Source: Muribaculum sp. An289 (GTDB taxonomy: Bacteria > Bacteroidota > Bacteroidia > Bacteroidales > UBA932). Taken from it: a stretch of 64,000 bases of DNA. The position numbers and the translations under genes were made by a program. This document shows, one piece after another, positions 53,450 to 63,336 of the stretch. Location of the stretch: the NCBI RefSeq assembly GCF_002159555.1, contig NZ_NFIV01000001.1, positions 186,001-250,000 of the forward strand, given 5' to 3'. How positions within the stretch are numbered: the first letter of the stretch is position 1; the number at the start of each line of letters is the position of its first letter. Under the pieces are notes generated by a model. It did not search any database. It was not told the origin of the DNA and saw only the letters and a program-made list of their open reading frames with translations.

Positions 53450-53621
53450 TTTTCCACCCCACAGCCAGCCATCGTTTTTGTAAAATATTGATAATAAGTA
53501 GTTTATAAAAATCACATCTGCACTTGGGTACTTTCTAAGGTACCCAAAGACAGCCTGTATTTTTGTAAGTTATTGATTATCAACCACTACGAAAGAGACC
53601 GACTGGCTGTGGGGTGGAAAA
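53450..53621. repeat. 172-bp inverted-repeat element, copy 1
   Basis: Perfect 19-base terminal inverted repeats (TTTTCCACCCCACAGCCAG), inner inverted TTGATAAT, and a central GGGTAC-TTTCTAAG-GTACCC-type dyad. The whole unit can fold back on itself. A second copy of equal length and orientation is at 58519. No coding capacity and no clear target duplication; a miniature mobile element or structured regulatory element. Confidence 0.8.
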
Positions 53622-53669
53622 TGACACTACAAATCCGCAGGTCCTGTTTTTTATTATGTAATAAAGCCA

Positions 53670-53677
53670 TATCTTTG
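53670..53677 (+). promoter_or_regulatory. -7 box of the poly-G lipoprotein gene
   Basis: TATCTTTG, 26 bases before the ATG at 53703; the -33 position holds TTTT (53647-53650), 19 bases upstream. Confidence 0.5.
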
Positions 53678-53702
53678 TAAAACAATTAAAACGTACTATT
53701 AC

Positions 53703-55141
53703 ATGAAAACGATTACAAACCCTGCCCGGGGGGGGGGTATTTTAGGAATCTCCGGATTTTGTCGCTCCTGAGCATCTTCGCTCTCTTTACCGTCTCATGC
53801 GAAAAAGGGGAAACACCTGCCGACGACCCTGAAAACTTCGTAAACCTTTCCATCTCCGATGTAAGCGACGGACACTTCACCGTCGATTTCCAAGCCGGAA
53901 AAAGCACAAAGACCATCGAATATGCCGTCTGCCGTGCCGTGAACATGAAGGCCGACTCCGTAGCCTTTATGGAAGGTTCGCTCGACAACATACGGCAGGC
54001 CATTCCCGAGGGAGACGGCAAGATATCAGTGCATTTTGATTTCTCAAATCCTCTGGATTTCGGCCCGTATACTGTCTATGCCCGCGCAATCTCCGAATCC
54101 GGACAAGCATCCCGATTCGTGAAAGAGCAGGTCTGCGCGCTGACTACGGGAGTCACCGTAGAATATGTAAGTCGCGCAAGATATAAAATGAAAACATCTT
54201 ATCACGGAAAGGACTTCATCATCGCAGGATACAGACAATCAAAACAGAATTTCTTCCGGAACCTTGAGCGTAACGGATATGAACAGAGTCTGGACAGGAT
54301 AGTCGATTTTATCATGAATGATGCTACCGAGAGCGTACAGAACGGCTGGCTTGATTTAAGCACCCCGATATTTAATGACGGACAGTCATGGGAAGAGCAG
54401 TTCTTTTGGGATTTAAGCTCGGATAACAGCTACACATGCCGCGACGACCAAATCGTAGGATTCGTCACGTCTGACGGGACAAAAATCACCGGTGCTTATG
54501 CTTTCGAGATTCCGCTTCAGGAATACGACCCGTCCATACCTCTTCCGGACAGCATGAAAGTTGAAATCGATTTTTCACAAACCTTGACTGAAACCGAAGA
54601 ATGGAACGACGGCGGCGGCACCGCCACCACTACATACGAATATTTCCCTGTTGAAATCTCTATGGGAGATGATTATGAACACTATTTTTATGGTCATTTC
54701 ACAGGCAACTTTTATGACTTTGTTTATGAATACGACGGCCTGATGGACAGGTTTGGATACCTATTCGGGCAAAACGAAGAAGAAATGTTAAAATGGTATT
54801 TTACAAGCGGAGGGTTCAATTACATATTAGACACTGAAAAGATCGACTCTTCCTTACTGTCATTCCATGGAATTACCGTTTACAGCAATGGGGAAACAGT
54901 CGAAGACTATTATCCTGAAATGACGATAGTCGCCTGTCCAGTAAACTGGAACGACGAGAGCGTCCTCGGCATAACAGTCGTACAAGTCCCTGAAGAATAC
55001 CTGAAAGGTGCTGGAACGACAACAGACATGGAAACGAAGGGCATTGGTAAAACGGACATGGGTAAAACGGCTACATTCACTGTTCCGGTCACCCGTTTTA
55101 CGGAAACACCGCCTTGCAAAGTCATGCCGACGGTACAATAA
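53703..55141 (+). CDS. surface lipoprotein, frameshifted at a G10 tract (phase-variable candidate)
   Basis: ATG at 53703 reads MKTITNPARGGG and then leaves frame. With one more G (11, or 8) it continues YFRNLRILSLLSIFALFTVSC, a lipoprotein signal with lipobox VSC, followed by about 450 residues. N-terminal part is an Fn3-like domain (SDGHFTVDFQ ... FGPYTVYARAISESG); the remainder is a beta-rich extracellular region with no known family. The promoter sits at the proper distance from this ATG, which supports it as the true start. As sequenced the protein would not be exported. Confidence 0.75.
53728..53737 (+). repeat. G10 homopolymer in the lipoprotein signal region
   Basis: Ten G ten codons after the start. 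Eight or eleven restores the frame; ten gives an early stop. Position just before the signal peptide makes it a complete on/off switch. Confidence 0.7.
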
Positions 55142-55177
55142 ATACACCTGGCTGTCAGCAAAACAACAACTTACGCG

Positions 55178-55220
55178 TGTGGCCCGGACGGGGTTTTCCC
55201 ATCCAGGCCACACTTGTTCT
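55178..55220 (+). terminator. hairpin after the lipoprotein gene
   Basis: Arms TGTGGCC / GGCCACA with an inner stem, followed by the T-rich CTTGTTCTTTTG. Confidence 0.65.
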
Positions 55221-55245
55221 TTTGAAGCTGTTTCTCAGAAGCTTC

Positions 55246-55407
55246 TTATTTCATCCTGCCGCTTTTGCGCAACGCTTCGGCAATAATCCATTGGAGCTGG
55301 CCGTTCACGCTGCGGAACTCATCGGCAGCCCACTTTTCAAGAGCCTCCCATGTCTTCGAATCCACTCTGAGGACAAAAGATTTTATGTCGGAAGAAGGCT
55401 TCGCCAT
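55246..55407 (-). CDS. Arc-family ribbon-helix-helix protein
   Basis: 53 aa: SFVLRVDSKTWEALEKWAAD then SVNGQLQWIIAEALRK, the Arc/MetJ-type fold used by small DNA-binding regulators. It follows the SPFH gene by 13 bases and is probably cotranscribed; this pairing suggests it regulates or binds near that operon. Confidence 0.78.
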   Translation of the reverse strand: MAKPSSDIKSFVLRVDSKTWEALEKWAADEFRSVNGQLQWIIAEALRKSGRMK

Positions 55408-55420
55408 GACCAGCCGCGGT

Positions 55421-56350
55421 TTAATTGTACAGCGACCCTGTATTGACTACAGGCTGTGCGGCCTCATCGGCGCAAAGGACAACCAACAGGTTGCTGACCA
55501 TTGCCGCCTTGCGTTCCGGGTCAAGGGTAACGACCTTGTCCGACTCGAGTTTGTCCAGAGCCATCTTGACCATGGACACCGCGCCTTCCACAATCTTTTC
55601 CCTTGCCGAAATCACGGCCGAAGCCTGCTGGCGGCGCAACATCACGGCAGCTATTTCAGGAGCGTATGCAAGATAATTTATACGGGCCTCGATGACTTCT
55701 ATGCCGGCCATTTCCAGCCTCTCGTTCAGGGTCTTTTCAAGGATGTCGTTGATTTCATCGCCACCGCTGCGGAGTGTAATCTCGTCGTCCGGCCCCTCGT
55801 TATTGTCATAATTGTAATTGGTAACCACCTGCCTCAAGGCCGCATCGCTCTGGATATTCACAAAATTTTCGAACGCCTTCATCACAGACGACACTGAAGC
55901 TATGCCCTGTCCGGCTCCGGCCATAGTCTGCGAATCTATTTCGAACATGGCCTTGTAAGTGTCCCTGAGTTTCCACACAAGCACCATGCCCACCATAATC
56001 GGATTGCCCGACTTGTCATTCACCTTGATAGGACTTACATCGAGGTTGCGGGCACGAAGCGACAGTTTTTTCTTCTTATAAAACGGATTAACCCAATGGA
56101 AACCGGTACTGACAAAAGTTCCCTTGTATTTTCCGAAAAAGACCATCACCCTCGCCTGATTCGGCTCCAGCTGGAAAAACCCGAACAGCGAGAACAGGAA
56201 AACTATCAGAAGTATGGCACAGACTATCGGACACCATAGGGCATCCGTCGGCAAAGCCGCAATATAAACAATCGCCGCGACAATGACGGCCAAGAGAAAA
56301 AGGGCCAAAAACCCGTTAAGAACCAATCCTTTAAATCCGTATTCTTTCAT
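55421..56350 (-). CDS. SPFH/Band 7 membrane protein
   Basis: 309 aa starting MKEYGFKGLVL. Two N-terminal membrane helices (about residues 8-60), then a Band 7 domain (QARVMVFFGKYKGTFVSTGFHWVNPF, in two pieces) and a helical region ending in an oligomerisation tail. Such proteins scaffold membrane microdomains. The upstream ATG lies inside the promoter and is rejected. Confidence 0.88.
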   Translation of the reverse strand: MKEYGFKGLVLNGFLALFLLAVIVAAIVYIAALPTDALWCPIVCAILLIVFLFSLFGFFQLEPNQARVMVFFGKYKGTFVSTGFHWVNPFYKKKKLSLRARNLDVSPIKVNDKSGNPIMVGMVLVWKLRDTYKAMFEIDSQTMAGAGQGIASVSSVMKAFENFVNIQSDAALRQVVTNYNYDNNEGPDDEITLRSGGDEINDILEKTLNERLEMAGIEVIEARINYLAYAPEIAAVMLRRQQASAVISAREKIVEGAVSMVKMALDKLESDKVVTLDPERKAAMVSNLLVVLCADEAAQPVVNTGSLYN

Positions 56351-56371
56351 AATGATATTATTTTGATATCG

Positions 56372-56401
56372 CAAAGATATAAAAATTCAGGAATACGCAA
56401 A
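56372..56401 (-). promoter_or_regulatory. promoter of the SPFH gene
   Basis: On the minus strand TTTG, 18 bases, TATCTTTG (56379-56372), both elements perfect. Start site would be about 15 bases before the ATG at 56350. Confidence 0.7.
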
Positions 56402-56468
56402 AATTTTTCAGGCAAATTTTTAATTTGAAGCCAGGGGCACAGGTCACATCGGCCGATGCCAGATGATA

Positions 56469-56517
56469 CAAAAAAGTTCAGGGGCCTTCATACATACTAT
56501 GAAGCGCCTCCTGAACT
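56469..56517 (-). terminator. terminator of the riboswitch-controlled lipoprotein gene
   Basis: Minus-strand hairpin with arms AGTTCAGG / CCTGAACT and an inner stem CTTCATA / TATGAAG, followed by TTTTTT. Confidence 0.8.
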
Positions 56518-56576
56518 TGGAATTAAGTTTTTATCTAAAATATATCCTTACAGCAGCCGGCTGCCGGCCCTTATTT

Positions 56577-58019
56577 TCATAACCTGATTTTCACCGTTTC
56601 TCCCTCGCCTTCATATACCAAATCGTCGAAGCAGAAGTACGCAGGGGTATTGAGCCCGTAATCGCCCGTATCGGAACCCTGCATGTCGAATTCCACGAAC
56701 TGGCATTCGGGAAGCACGCTCAAATCGAACTCATGCCACCCTTCGAGCAGGCCAGGGGCATCCGGAGTACGGAAATCCGCAAGATAAAACTCGGCGGACC
56801 CGACCCTTTCCATGTTTTCGTCGAGAGCATAAGCCACAATCTTGAACCAGTCTCCGGTTTCATAACCGAAAGGCTCACCTGTGCCGAAAGGATTGCCGTC
56901 CCGCATCAGCAGATATGCGTATGTCGAATTGGCCACATACATGCGCAGGAGCTTCCTCGGCGTAGCAAAGTTTATCCTTGTCGGCTCGCCATAGCCTCCT
57001 ACGACACTGAAATTCACCACGAAATGTTTGGAACCCCCATGTCCGCCCAGGCCTGTCACCGGGTCGGAGAAATAGACACTCAGCTGATTGTTAAAGTCAC
57101 CCTGCTCCATATCGTTGCTGTATGAAACAAGCAAGGAACCGTTGTACATCTGATAACTGCCATAGGAAAGATTGGTTCCGAAGAAAACATCATAATTTTC
57201 ATCACTGACAAAGTTCATCCCCTGCCATTGGTCGTCTTCGGGCACATTGTAAAAACAGTTGCCGTAATTGTCACCGGCTTCAGCCAGCCTTACATAATAG
57301 TAGTCGCCTTCGAAATCCAGGGTTATCTCCTCGGTCCCCGGCCTGTATACGTAAGCATATACAGGGAGTTTGGCTATGATACTTTCGCCATGACCCACGG
57401 CGATAAAATCTATCGTGCCCTCATATTCAGCATAGTCCAGACCTTCCTGCGGCGCCGTCACCGAAACCTCGTTTCCGGAAACAGCAACAGTCCAGCCTAC
57501 CGGTTTTATCACGGAAAAATCATCCACGCCTTTCGTCTCAATAGATACGGAAACGGTTTTACCGGCCTCTACCCCATCGATTGAAGAAGCATCGATGACA
57601 AACTGCAATTCTTCATACATCGGAAGCCGGATTTCCGTGCCGTCCGCAAGCACTACGACAAAGACATCCCCGTCCACGTACGCCTCTTTGAAAAGAGCCT
57701 CCGGAATCTCGGGCGTTTCCGCTTCCGACGGATGGTTTATCGTGATGGAAGAGCCGTCGCTGAGGTTGATTACGGTAGTTTCACCGGTCTCCGCAACCGA
57801 AACAATGTGAAGGTTTTTCGAAAGGGCATCCACTATCTGCCTCAAGGCCTCGACATCCTCCTCCAGGGCATCTGTCGAAGCGAGCAAATCATTGATTGAC
57901 TCCTCCAGACGGTCCAGTTCGCTGTTGATACCGCTGTCATCGTAAGGTTCATAATCCTGACATGAAAACAAGGCCCCTGCCAGAAGGGCAGCAAAAACAA
58001 AACGTAAAAATTTCTCCAT
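56577..58019 (-). CDS. DUF4465-type surface lipoprotein under cobalamin riboswitch control
   Basis: 480 aa. Lipobox LFSCQ, a short coiled coil and DUF4988-like region (residues 25-100), an Ig-like segment (about 140-235), then a DUF4465-like beta domain (residues about 240-480: DQWQGMNFVSDENYD, GYGEPTRINFATPRKLL, GWHEFDLSVLPE). B12-binding BtuH lipoproteins of Bacteroides are reported in a family of this kind, and a cobalamin riboswitch lies directly upstream. Together these suggest capture of vitamin B12 at the cell surface. Family membership needs a profile search. Confidence 0.78.
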   Translation of the reverse strand: MEKFLRFVFAALLAGALFSCQDYEPYDDSGINSELDRLEESINDLLASTDALEEDVEALRQIVDALSKNLHIVSVAETGETTVINLSDGSSITINHPSEAETPEIPEALFKEAYVDGDVFVVVLADGTEIRLPMYEELQFVIDASSIDGVEAGKTVSVSIETKGVDDFSVIKPVGWTVAVSGNEVSVTAPQEGLDYAEYEGTIDFIAVGHGESIIAKLPVYAYVYRPGTEEITLDFEGDYYYVRLAEAGDNYGNCFYNVPEDDQWQGMNFVSDENYDVFFGTNLSYGSYQMYNGSLLVSYSNDMEQGDFNNQLSVYFSDPVTGLGGHGGSKHFVVNFSVVGGYGEPTRINFATPRKLLRMYVANSTYAYLLMRDGNPFGTGEPFGYETGDWFKIVAYALDENMERVGSAEFYLADFRTPDAPGLLEGWHEFDLSVLPECQFVEFDMQGSDTGDYGLNTPAYFCFDDLVYEGEGETVKIRL

Positions 58020-58157
58020 AATTGAATCTATTAAAATTTAACAATTTCAAAATTCAATCAGGATAATAGTAGCGGCAAAAAAAGCGTAAACAATAATGTT
58101 CCCGTAAACAATAATGTCCGCACCTGTGGTCCCGCAGGCTAAAACCCCGAAAAGCAA

Positions 58158-58350
58158 GGCAGGTCTTCTGACTCGTCCTTTCCGGAGCCTTCCCGGCGGC
58201 AGACTTGCAAAGTCCGCGAAAGTGCCTGAGCAACTTTCTGGTGCCAGTGGCGCAGATTTCCGAAAAACTCAAAAGCCGGTTGTCACACGGCTTTTTGGAC
58301 TCACAGCAGCGGGTACTGTCGCCGATTCGCACGGCGTTCCCTTGGCCATT
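58158..58350 (-). ncRNA. cobalamin (B12) riboswitch
   Basis: On the minus strand the conserved elements occur in order: AAGGGAACGCCGTGCGAATC, GCTGCTGTGAGTCC, GCCACTGGCACC, GGGAAGGC and the B12 box AGTCAGAAGACCTGCC. A gap of about 140 bases to the lipoprotein ATG leaves room for an expression platform. B12 would repress the downstream gene. Confidence 0.9.
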
Positions 58351-58357
58351 GCGGGGG

Positions 58358-58387
58358 CAAAGATAGGCATATTTCCGAAAAAACAAG
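58358..58387 (-). promoter_or_regulatory. promoter of the riboswitch transcript
   Basis: On the minus strand CTTG, 18 bases, TATCTTTG (58365-58358). The predicted start site is at the 5' edge of the riboswitch. Confidence 0.6.
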
Positions 58388-58518
58388 AGCCGCCTCAAAA
58401 AAAACGATGCGCAAAGTTTTCGGACGGCGAGGTGACAAAGGAACGAAAATCTGATTTTTTTCCGCCGATTTTTACCGCATTCCTGTTTTCGTGACCGGAA
58501 AAGCAATTTCCCAGCAAA

Positions 58519-58690
58519 TTTTTCACCCCACAGCCATCTTTCCCATTTTGAACATATTGATAATCAGTATATTACAAAAACACAGGCTACTTTTGGGTAC
58601 TTTCTGAGGTACCCAAGCGCAGGTCGAATTTTACTAATTTATTGATTATTAGCCATTTATCAAATCACTGGCTGGCTATGGGGTGGAAAA
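58519..58690. repeat. 172-bp inverted-repeat element, copy 2
   Basis: Same length and orientation as copy 1. Terminal repeats TTTTTCACCCCACAGCCA / TGGCTATGGGGTGGAAAA (two mismatches), same inner TTGATAAT inversion and central GGGTACTTTCTGAGGTACCC dyad. Blocks at the ends, centre and inner dyads are conserved; the sequence between them has drifted, which suggests selection on structure. Confidence 0.8.
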
Positions 58691-58765
58691 CAGGCCCGAT
58701 AGCATCTCACAAGCGCTCAACCACTCCAAGTTCCCGGCCTTGTGCAACCGAGGCCCGGGACAATG

Positions 58766-60211
58766 TCACTCAATCATATTGTCGTACTCCAGGACCTTGA
58801 GCTTGTAGCTGATACATTTGTCGACATACTGCCCGACACTTTGCTGGTAAAGTGCCTGCGCTTCAAGCAGGTCTGAAAGTGGCACCATTCCGGAGGCATA
58901 GTAATCACTGTTCACTTTCAGGTTTTCTTCCGCCTGGACGATTGTCTGCTCATAAATCCCCACCTGGCGGTAAAGGTCGCAAAGCTCATCCCAGGCCTGT
59001 CTGACCTGAAGCGACAGCAGGCCGCGGTAATCTTCGCGTTCGTTCACGGCTATCTGCTCCATGACCTTCTGCCTGCGGTAATTGAAAGTATTGTCCCACC
59101 ATGAAGAAATCGGGATGCTCAAGGTTACGAAAACCCCGGCATTGTGGGTGTTCGCCCCCCAAAGGTTACCGTAAAAATAGCCCGCACCCAAGCCGAGCTG
59201 AGGGAGAGACTCGCCGAGAATCAGGCGCTTCTTGTATTTTTCCGCCTCTACATTGAGGCTCAACAGCTTATATTCGTCACGGCGGCTTATTTCCGTACTG
59301 TCGGGCACCATCGGAAGACGGGGCAGCGAATGCATCCCTTCCAGACCGTCGACAGGCACGACCGTATCTTCCAAAGGGAGACCTATATACTGGCAAAGGG
59401 ACATATTGGCAAGCGCTATGGCGCTGTTCAGGGTAGAACGTCCCGACATCAGTTCATTGCGCTTCAGCTCCACCTTCAGCAAATCGTTCTTGTTGACAAG
59501 CCCCGCCGAATACGCCGCCTCCACATCCCGGTACAACGTATCCACAAGGGCGGACATGCTTTCGAGTGTCTTCATCTTCTCATTCAGCGAAACAAGAAGC
59601 CAGTAACGCTGCTCGGCACCATACGAAACGTCTTTCAGAGTCATCGACTTCTGGATTTCGGCAGCTTCCACCCCTACCCTGGCCAGTTTGTTCCCGTTTA
59701 TGATGCGGCCACCAGAATAAAGCGGCTGCAAGGCCACGACCGAAGCCGAAACGCCTTTCTTGACCATCTGCAAAGAAGCATTATAAGACAGCCCCGACAC
59801 GAAATCGCTGACTTCCTGCTTAATATCCACGCCGAACTGCTCGAACAGAGGGGCTATCTCGTCCAGAGCCTCACTGATGTATGACTCTATCGATTTTCCG
59901 TCGGAATACATTTCCACCGATATTTTCCCGTCGGTGACATCGGAAGTGGAAACATCCACCAGATAATCATGCAACAGAAAAGCGGAAACATTCGCGGAAA
60001 CCGAAGGAAAATATTTCGCTACCGCGGAACGTTTCGTTTCGACAGCCGCCTGCACCTTCAGATCGGCATTCCTGACTGCCGCATTGTTTTCCAGAGCCCT
60101 CGCGCGGCAACTGTCGGCATTGAATTTCCATACATTCTGCGCCGGGCAGGTTCCGGGGACAGCCATAAACGACAGTACCAGAACCACAAATATTTTCATG
60201 ACGGTTTTCAT
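58766..60211 (-). CDS. TolC-family outer-membrane efflux channel
   Basis: 481 aa with a signal peptide (cleavage near AQN, residue 25) and two OEP repeats with long helices (about 30-230 and 320-475). It is the outer-membrane exit duct of the tripartite pump. Its start overlaps the RND gene stop (ATGA). Confidence 0.9.
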   Translation of the reverse strand: MKTVMKIFVVLVLSFMAVPGTCPAQNVWKFNADSCRARALENNAAVRNADLKVQAAVETKRSAVAKYFPSVSANVSAFLLHDYLVDVSTSDVTDGKISVEMYSDGKSIESYISEALDEIAPLFEQFGVDIKQEVSDFVSGLSYNASLQMVKKGVSASVVALQPLYSGGRIINGNKLARVGVEAAEIQKSMTLKDVSYGAEQRYWLLVSLNEKMKTLESMSALVDTLYRDVEAAYSAGLVNKNDLLKVELKRNELMSGRSTLNSAIALANMSLCQYIGLPLEDTVVPVDGLEGMHSLPRLPMVPDSTEISRRDEYKLLSLNVEAEKYKKRLILGESLPQLGLGAGYFYGNLWGANTHNAGVFVTLSIPISSWWDNTFNYRRQKVMEQIAVNEREDYRGLLSLQVRQAWDELCDLYRQVGIYEQTIVQAEENLKVNSDYYASGMVPLSDLLEAQALYQQSVGQYVDKCISYKLKVLEYDNMIE

Positions 60212-63200
60212 GCCACTGTTTCCTCCTTACCTGATTTTGCTTTATTGAAACATTTCCAATACGCCACCGGAAGTATCGTAACCACGAATCCGATAGCGAA
60301 AATGGTTCCGAAACATATCACAACGCCCATAGGCATCCACAGCGTACTGCGGCTGATAATCATCGGAAGCACTCCCACGGCCGTAGTCAGGGACGTCAGG
60401 AATATCGGCCGCATCCTCCGTTTTCCTGCCTCGAAAGCGGCTTCCCGGGCAGTATAGCCTTTCTGGAGCCTGAGTTCCTCGGCCAGCTCGAACAGTATTA
60501 TCGTATTCCTTATATTGATTCCGAAGAGGCTTACTATACCGACGACAGCGGTAAGGCTGACATCCAGCCCGAAAATCCTGAGCCCGAGAAATGCCCCGAA
60601 AAGGCAGAGGGTCGTAGAAGCCAGCGACAGCAGCGCGATGGATATTTTCTTGAAATTGAACATCAGGAAGAAAAACAGGATGGCAAGAGAGGCTATCAGC
60701 CCGAGTATTATGCCCGGCCCGTTATCCTGATTGATGGCAGTAAGTCCCCCGTAACGGATTTCAACGCCCTCCGGAAGGGTCTTGCGGAAATCCTCCTCGA
60801 CGTATTTTTGTATCTTCTTCATCGCCACCGGCTGGCTCGCCCCCTCCCTCAACTCGGAAGAAACCGTAACGGTCGGAACCCCGTTATAATGCGTAATGAC
60901 CGCCGGAGTCCAGTCCGGAGTCAGATCCGCCACCTGGCGCAAAGGCACCCATACCCCTGGCACTGCGGCAGGTACCATCGCATTGTACAGGTCATTGTAG
61001 GACGGAGAACCGCCGAATCCTGTTTCCAACACTACATTTACCGAATAATCGTCCTCCCAGACCGTAGTCAGCGGGATTTCGCCGAAAAGTACCGTAAGGG
61101 CGGAAGATAGCGAAGCCCGGGAAATCCCCAGTTTTGCAGCCTCCTCCGGCTTCATGTCGATTCTGATTGTATACAGGGACTGGCCATAATCCGAATGCAC
61201 CCATACCAGCTCATCGTCCATGCCATGCATGAAAGCCTTCAGGGTATCCGCATATTTTTCCAGCACGGCCCTGTCATTCCCGCACAAACGCAATTCGATA
61301 GGGCAGGTCGAAGCCTGGTAATCAAGCTGCTTGACCCTTACCGTAGCCTCGGGATACAAATCGAACGAACTATCCTTAAACTTGGCTATCAGAGCCTTTG
61401 CATCATTGTTACTCCTCGTGTTCACAATAAACTGGGCATAATTCGAGGCCGGAAGATTTGGCGAATACGCCGCCATGAAACGCGGAGAACCGCTTCCGAT
61501 GAAAGCCGTGACCGAAAGCACCCTCCTGTCGGTCTTCAGATAATCCTCGAACTCCTGCGCGACCCGTGCCGTCTCGTCCAGCGTGCGGCCTTCGGGAAGA
61601 TAAATCTCGACAGCGAAAGAGTCGCGTTCCGCCTTCGGCATCAACTGTATGGGGGAGAGCAGGAAAATCACCACCGCAAGGGCTACCGAACCCACAGCGG
61701 CAGTTATTGCCGCATACGGATATTTCATGCATTTCGACAGCACGAACTCGTAAGTACGGTTGACGAAAGCGAAAAACCGTTCCTGAATCCTCTCGACGAG
61801 ATTCAAATCCCCCGAAAGGGACTTGCTCCCGAGCATCTTATATTCCATCAAAGGAACCAGCAACATGGCCATTATCAATGAAATGAACAGCGACAGGGCA
61901 ATCATCGGAGGAAAATATCCCACGAATTCCCCGAGGTATCCGTCGATGGTGAAAATGAACGGAACGAAAATCGCGCTTATCGAGAAAGTCGCCACGAACA
62001 GAGGCATGAAAAGGCTTCTGGTACTTTCGACAGCCGCATCCCAACGGGACATACCCCTTCTGAGGTTGTCCACGAAAGCGTCCACCATCACTATCGAGTC
62101 GTCCACCAACATACCGAGGGTGACTATGAGGGCCGCGAGGGTTACGGTATTGAGTTCCATTCCGAGCACATACATGACGGCAAGGGTGATGAACGTAACT
62201 ATCGGTATCTCCACGGCCGCCACTATGGCCGAACGCAACGGGAACATCATGAGCATCACCGCTATGACTATCAGGATGGAAATCATCAGGTCACGAAGGA
62301 ATTCGAACACGGATATCTTCACAACCTGTGGAAGATCCGTTATCCTGAACATATCCACACTGTCGGGCAGCCCGTTTCCGAATTCATCTATTATGGCATT
62401 GACTTCCTTTCCGAACTGGACTATATTATTGCCGCTGCGCATCTCCACCGACAGCACCAGGGACTTCACCCCGTCATGGGTAATATACGAGGACGGATTG
62501 TCGTAGCGCCGTTCTATGACGGCTATATCCTTCAGCCTGACCATATTGCCGGACGTCGTAAAGGCAACGACCTGCTCCCCTATCTCCTTTTCCGTAGTGA
62601 AAGGGACGGTCACTTCCAGCGGAACATCGGAACCGTCCAGTTCAAGAGACCCTCCTATGGAAAGGAGCCCCTGAGGGAACAAAGTCGCGAAAACCGTTTT
62701 CGCATCGATGCCGTAGGATGTGATTTTCTCCTTGTCGAGCCTTATGGCTATCTCCTCGTGACAGTCGCCGTAACGTTTGATGTTGCCGATTGCAGGCACT
62801 TCACGCAGCCTGTCTTCGAGCAAGCCCATGTATGTTCCGAGCTCCCTGTAATTCTTGTCGGCCGAAGAAAGGGTTATGAGAAGCGACGTAGTGTTCCCGA
62901 AATCGTCATTCACCGATATGGCAAGGACCCCGGGAGGAAGGGTCGCCTTGAAATCCTTCAACCCGTGCCTGATTTTCGACCACGCCTGACCGTCGTTTTC
63001 GACCGTCTCGTCGAGCACCACATAGATATAGGTTATCCCGTTTTTCGTAACTGAAAAGGTATTCCTCTTGTCGACCTCTTCGTATGAAAACAGAAAGTCT
63101 TCGAGAGGTTCCGTAAGCTGTTCCTCGACCTGCTCCGCATTGGCCCCGGGATACACGCCGGCGACGACACCGAGCCTTACCGAAAATTCCGGGAACTCCT

Positions 63201-63324
63201 GCTTGTTCATGTTAATCAGGCCATAAACGCCGAAAACGCACAGCACGGTCACCAACAATATGACTATGCCCGGACTGCGCATTATGTTTTCGACTATGCC
63301 TTTGCCGCGATTATGCTCAGCCAT
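60208..63324 (-). CDS. RND-family efflux permease
   Basis: 1038 aa with 12 membrane helices in two halves and two large periplasmic loops. Motifs GMLVDDSIVMVDAF in the fourth-helix region, and a repeated FGINIRNTIILFELAEE in the second half. A proton-driven AcrB/MdtB-like pump; the substrate cannot be told from sequence. Confidence 0.93.
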   Translation of the reverse strand: MAEHNRGKGIVENIMRSPGIVILLVTVLCVFGVYGLINMNKQEFPEFSVRLGVVAGVYPGANAEQVEEQLTEPLEDFLFSYEEVDKRNTFSVTKNGITYIYVVLDETVENDGQAWSKIRHGLKDFKATLPPGVLAISVNDDFGNTTSLLITLSSADKNYRELGTYMGLLEDRLREVPAIGNIKRYGDCHEEIAIRLDKEKITSYGIDAKTVFATLFPQGLLSIGGSLELDGSDVPLEVTVPFTTEKEIGEQVVAFTTSGNMVRLKDIAVIERRYDNPSSYITHDGVKSLVLSVEMRSGNNIVQFGKEVNAIIDEFGNGLPDSVDMFRITDLPQVVKISVFEFLRDLMISILIVIAVMLMMFPLRSAIVAAVEIPIVTFITLAVMYVLGMELNTVTLAALIVTLGMLVDDSIVMVDAFVDNLRRGMSRWDAAVESTRSLFMPLFVATFSISAIFVPFIFTIDGYLGEFVGYFPPMIALSLFISLIMAMLLVPLMEYKMLGSKSLSGDLNLVERIQERFFAFVNRTYEFVLSKCMKYPYAAITAAVGSVALAVVIFLLSPIQLMPKAERDSFAVEIYLPEGRTLDETARVAQEFEDYLKTDRRVLSVTAFIGSGSPRFMAAYSPNLPASNYAQFIVNTRSNNDAKALIAKFKDSSFDLYPEATVRVKQLDYQASTCPIELRLCGNDRAVLEKYADTLKAFMHGMDDELVWVHSDYGQSLYTIRIDMKPEEAAKLGISRASLSSALTVLFGEIPLTTVWEDDYSVNVVLETGFGGSPSYNDLYNAMVPAAVPGVWVPLRQVADLTPDWTPAVITHYNGVPTVTVSSELREGASQPVAMKKIQKYVEEDFRKTLPEGVEIRYGGLTAINQDNGPGIILGLIASLAILFFFLMFNFKKISIALLSLASTTLCLFGAFLGLRIFGLDVSLTAVVGIVSLFGINIRNTIILFELAEELRLQKGYTAREAAFEAGKRRMRPIFLTSLTTAVGVLPMIISRSTLWMPMGVVICFGTIFAIGFVVTILPVAYWKCFNKAKSGKEETVA

Positions 63325-63336
63325 ATCCGTCCCCCG

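Noticed and set aside
58054-58506. Open frames on both strands over the riboswitch region
   Set aside because: The region is explained by conserved cobalamin riboswitch elements and a promoter; translations have no protein character.
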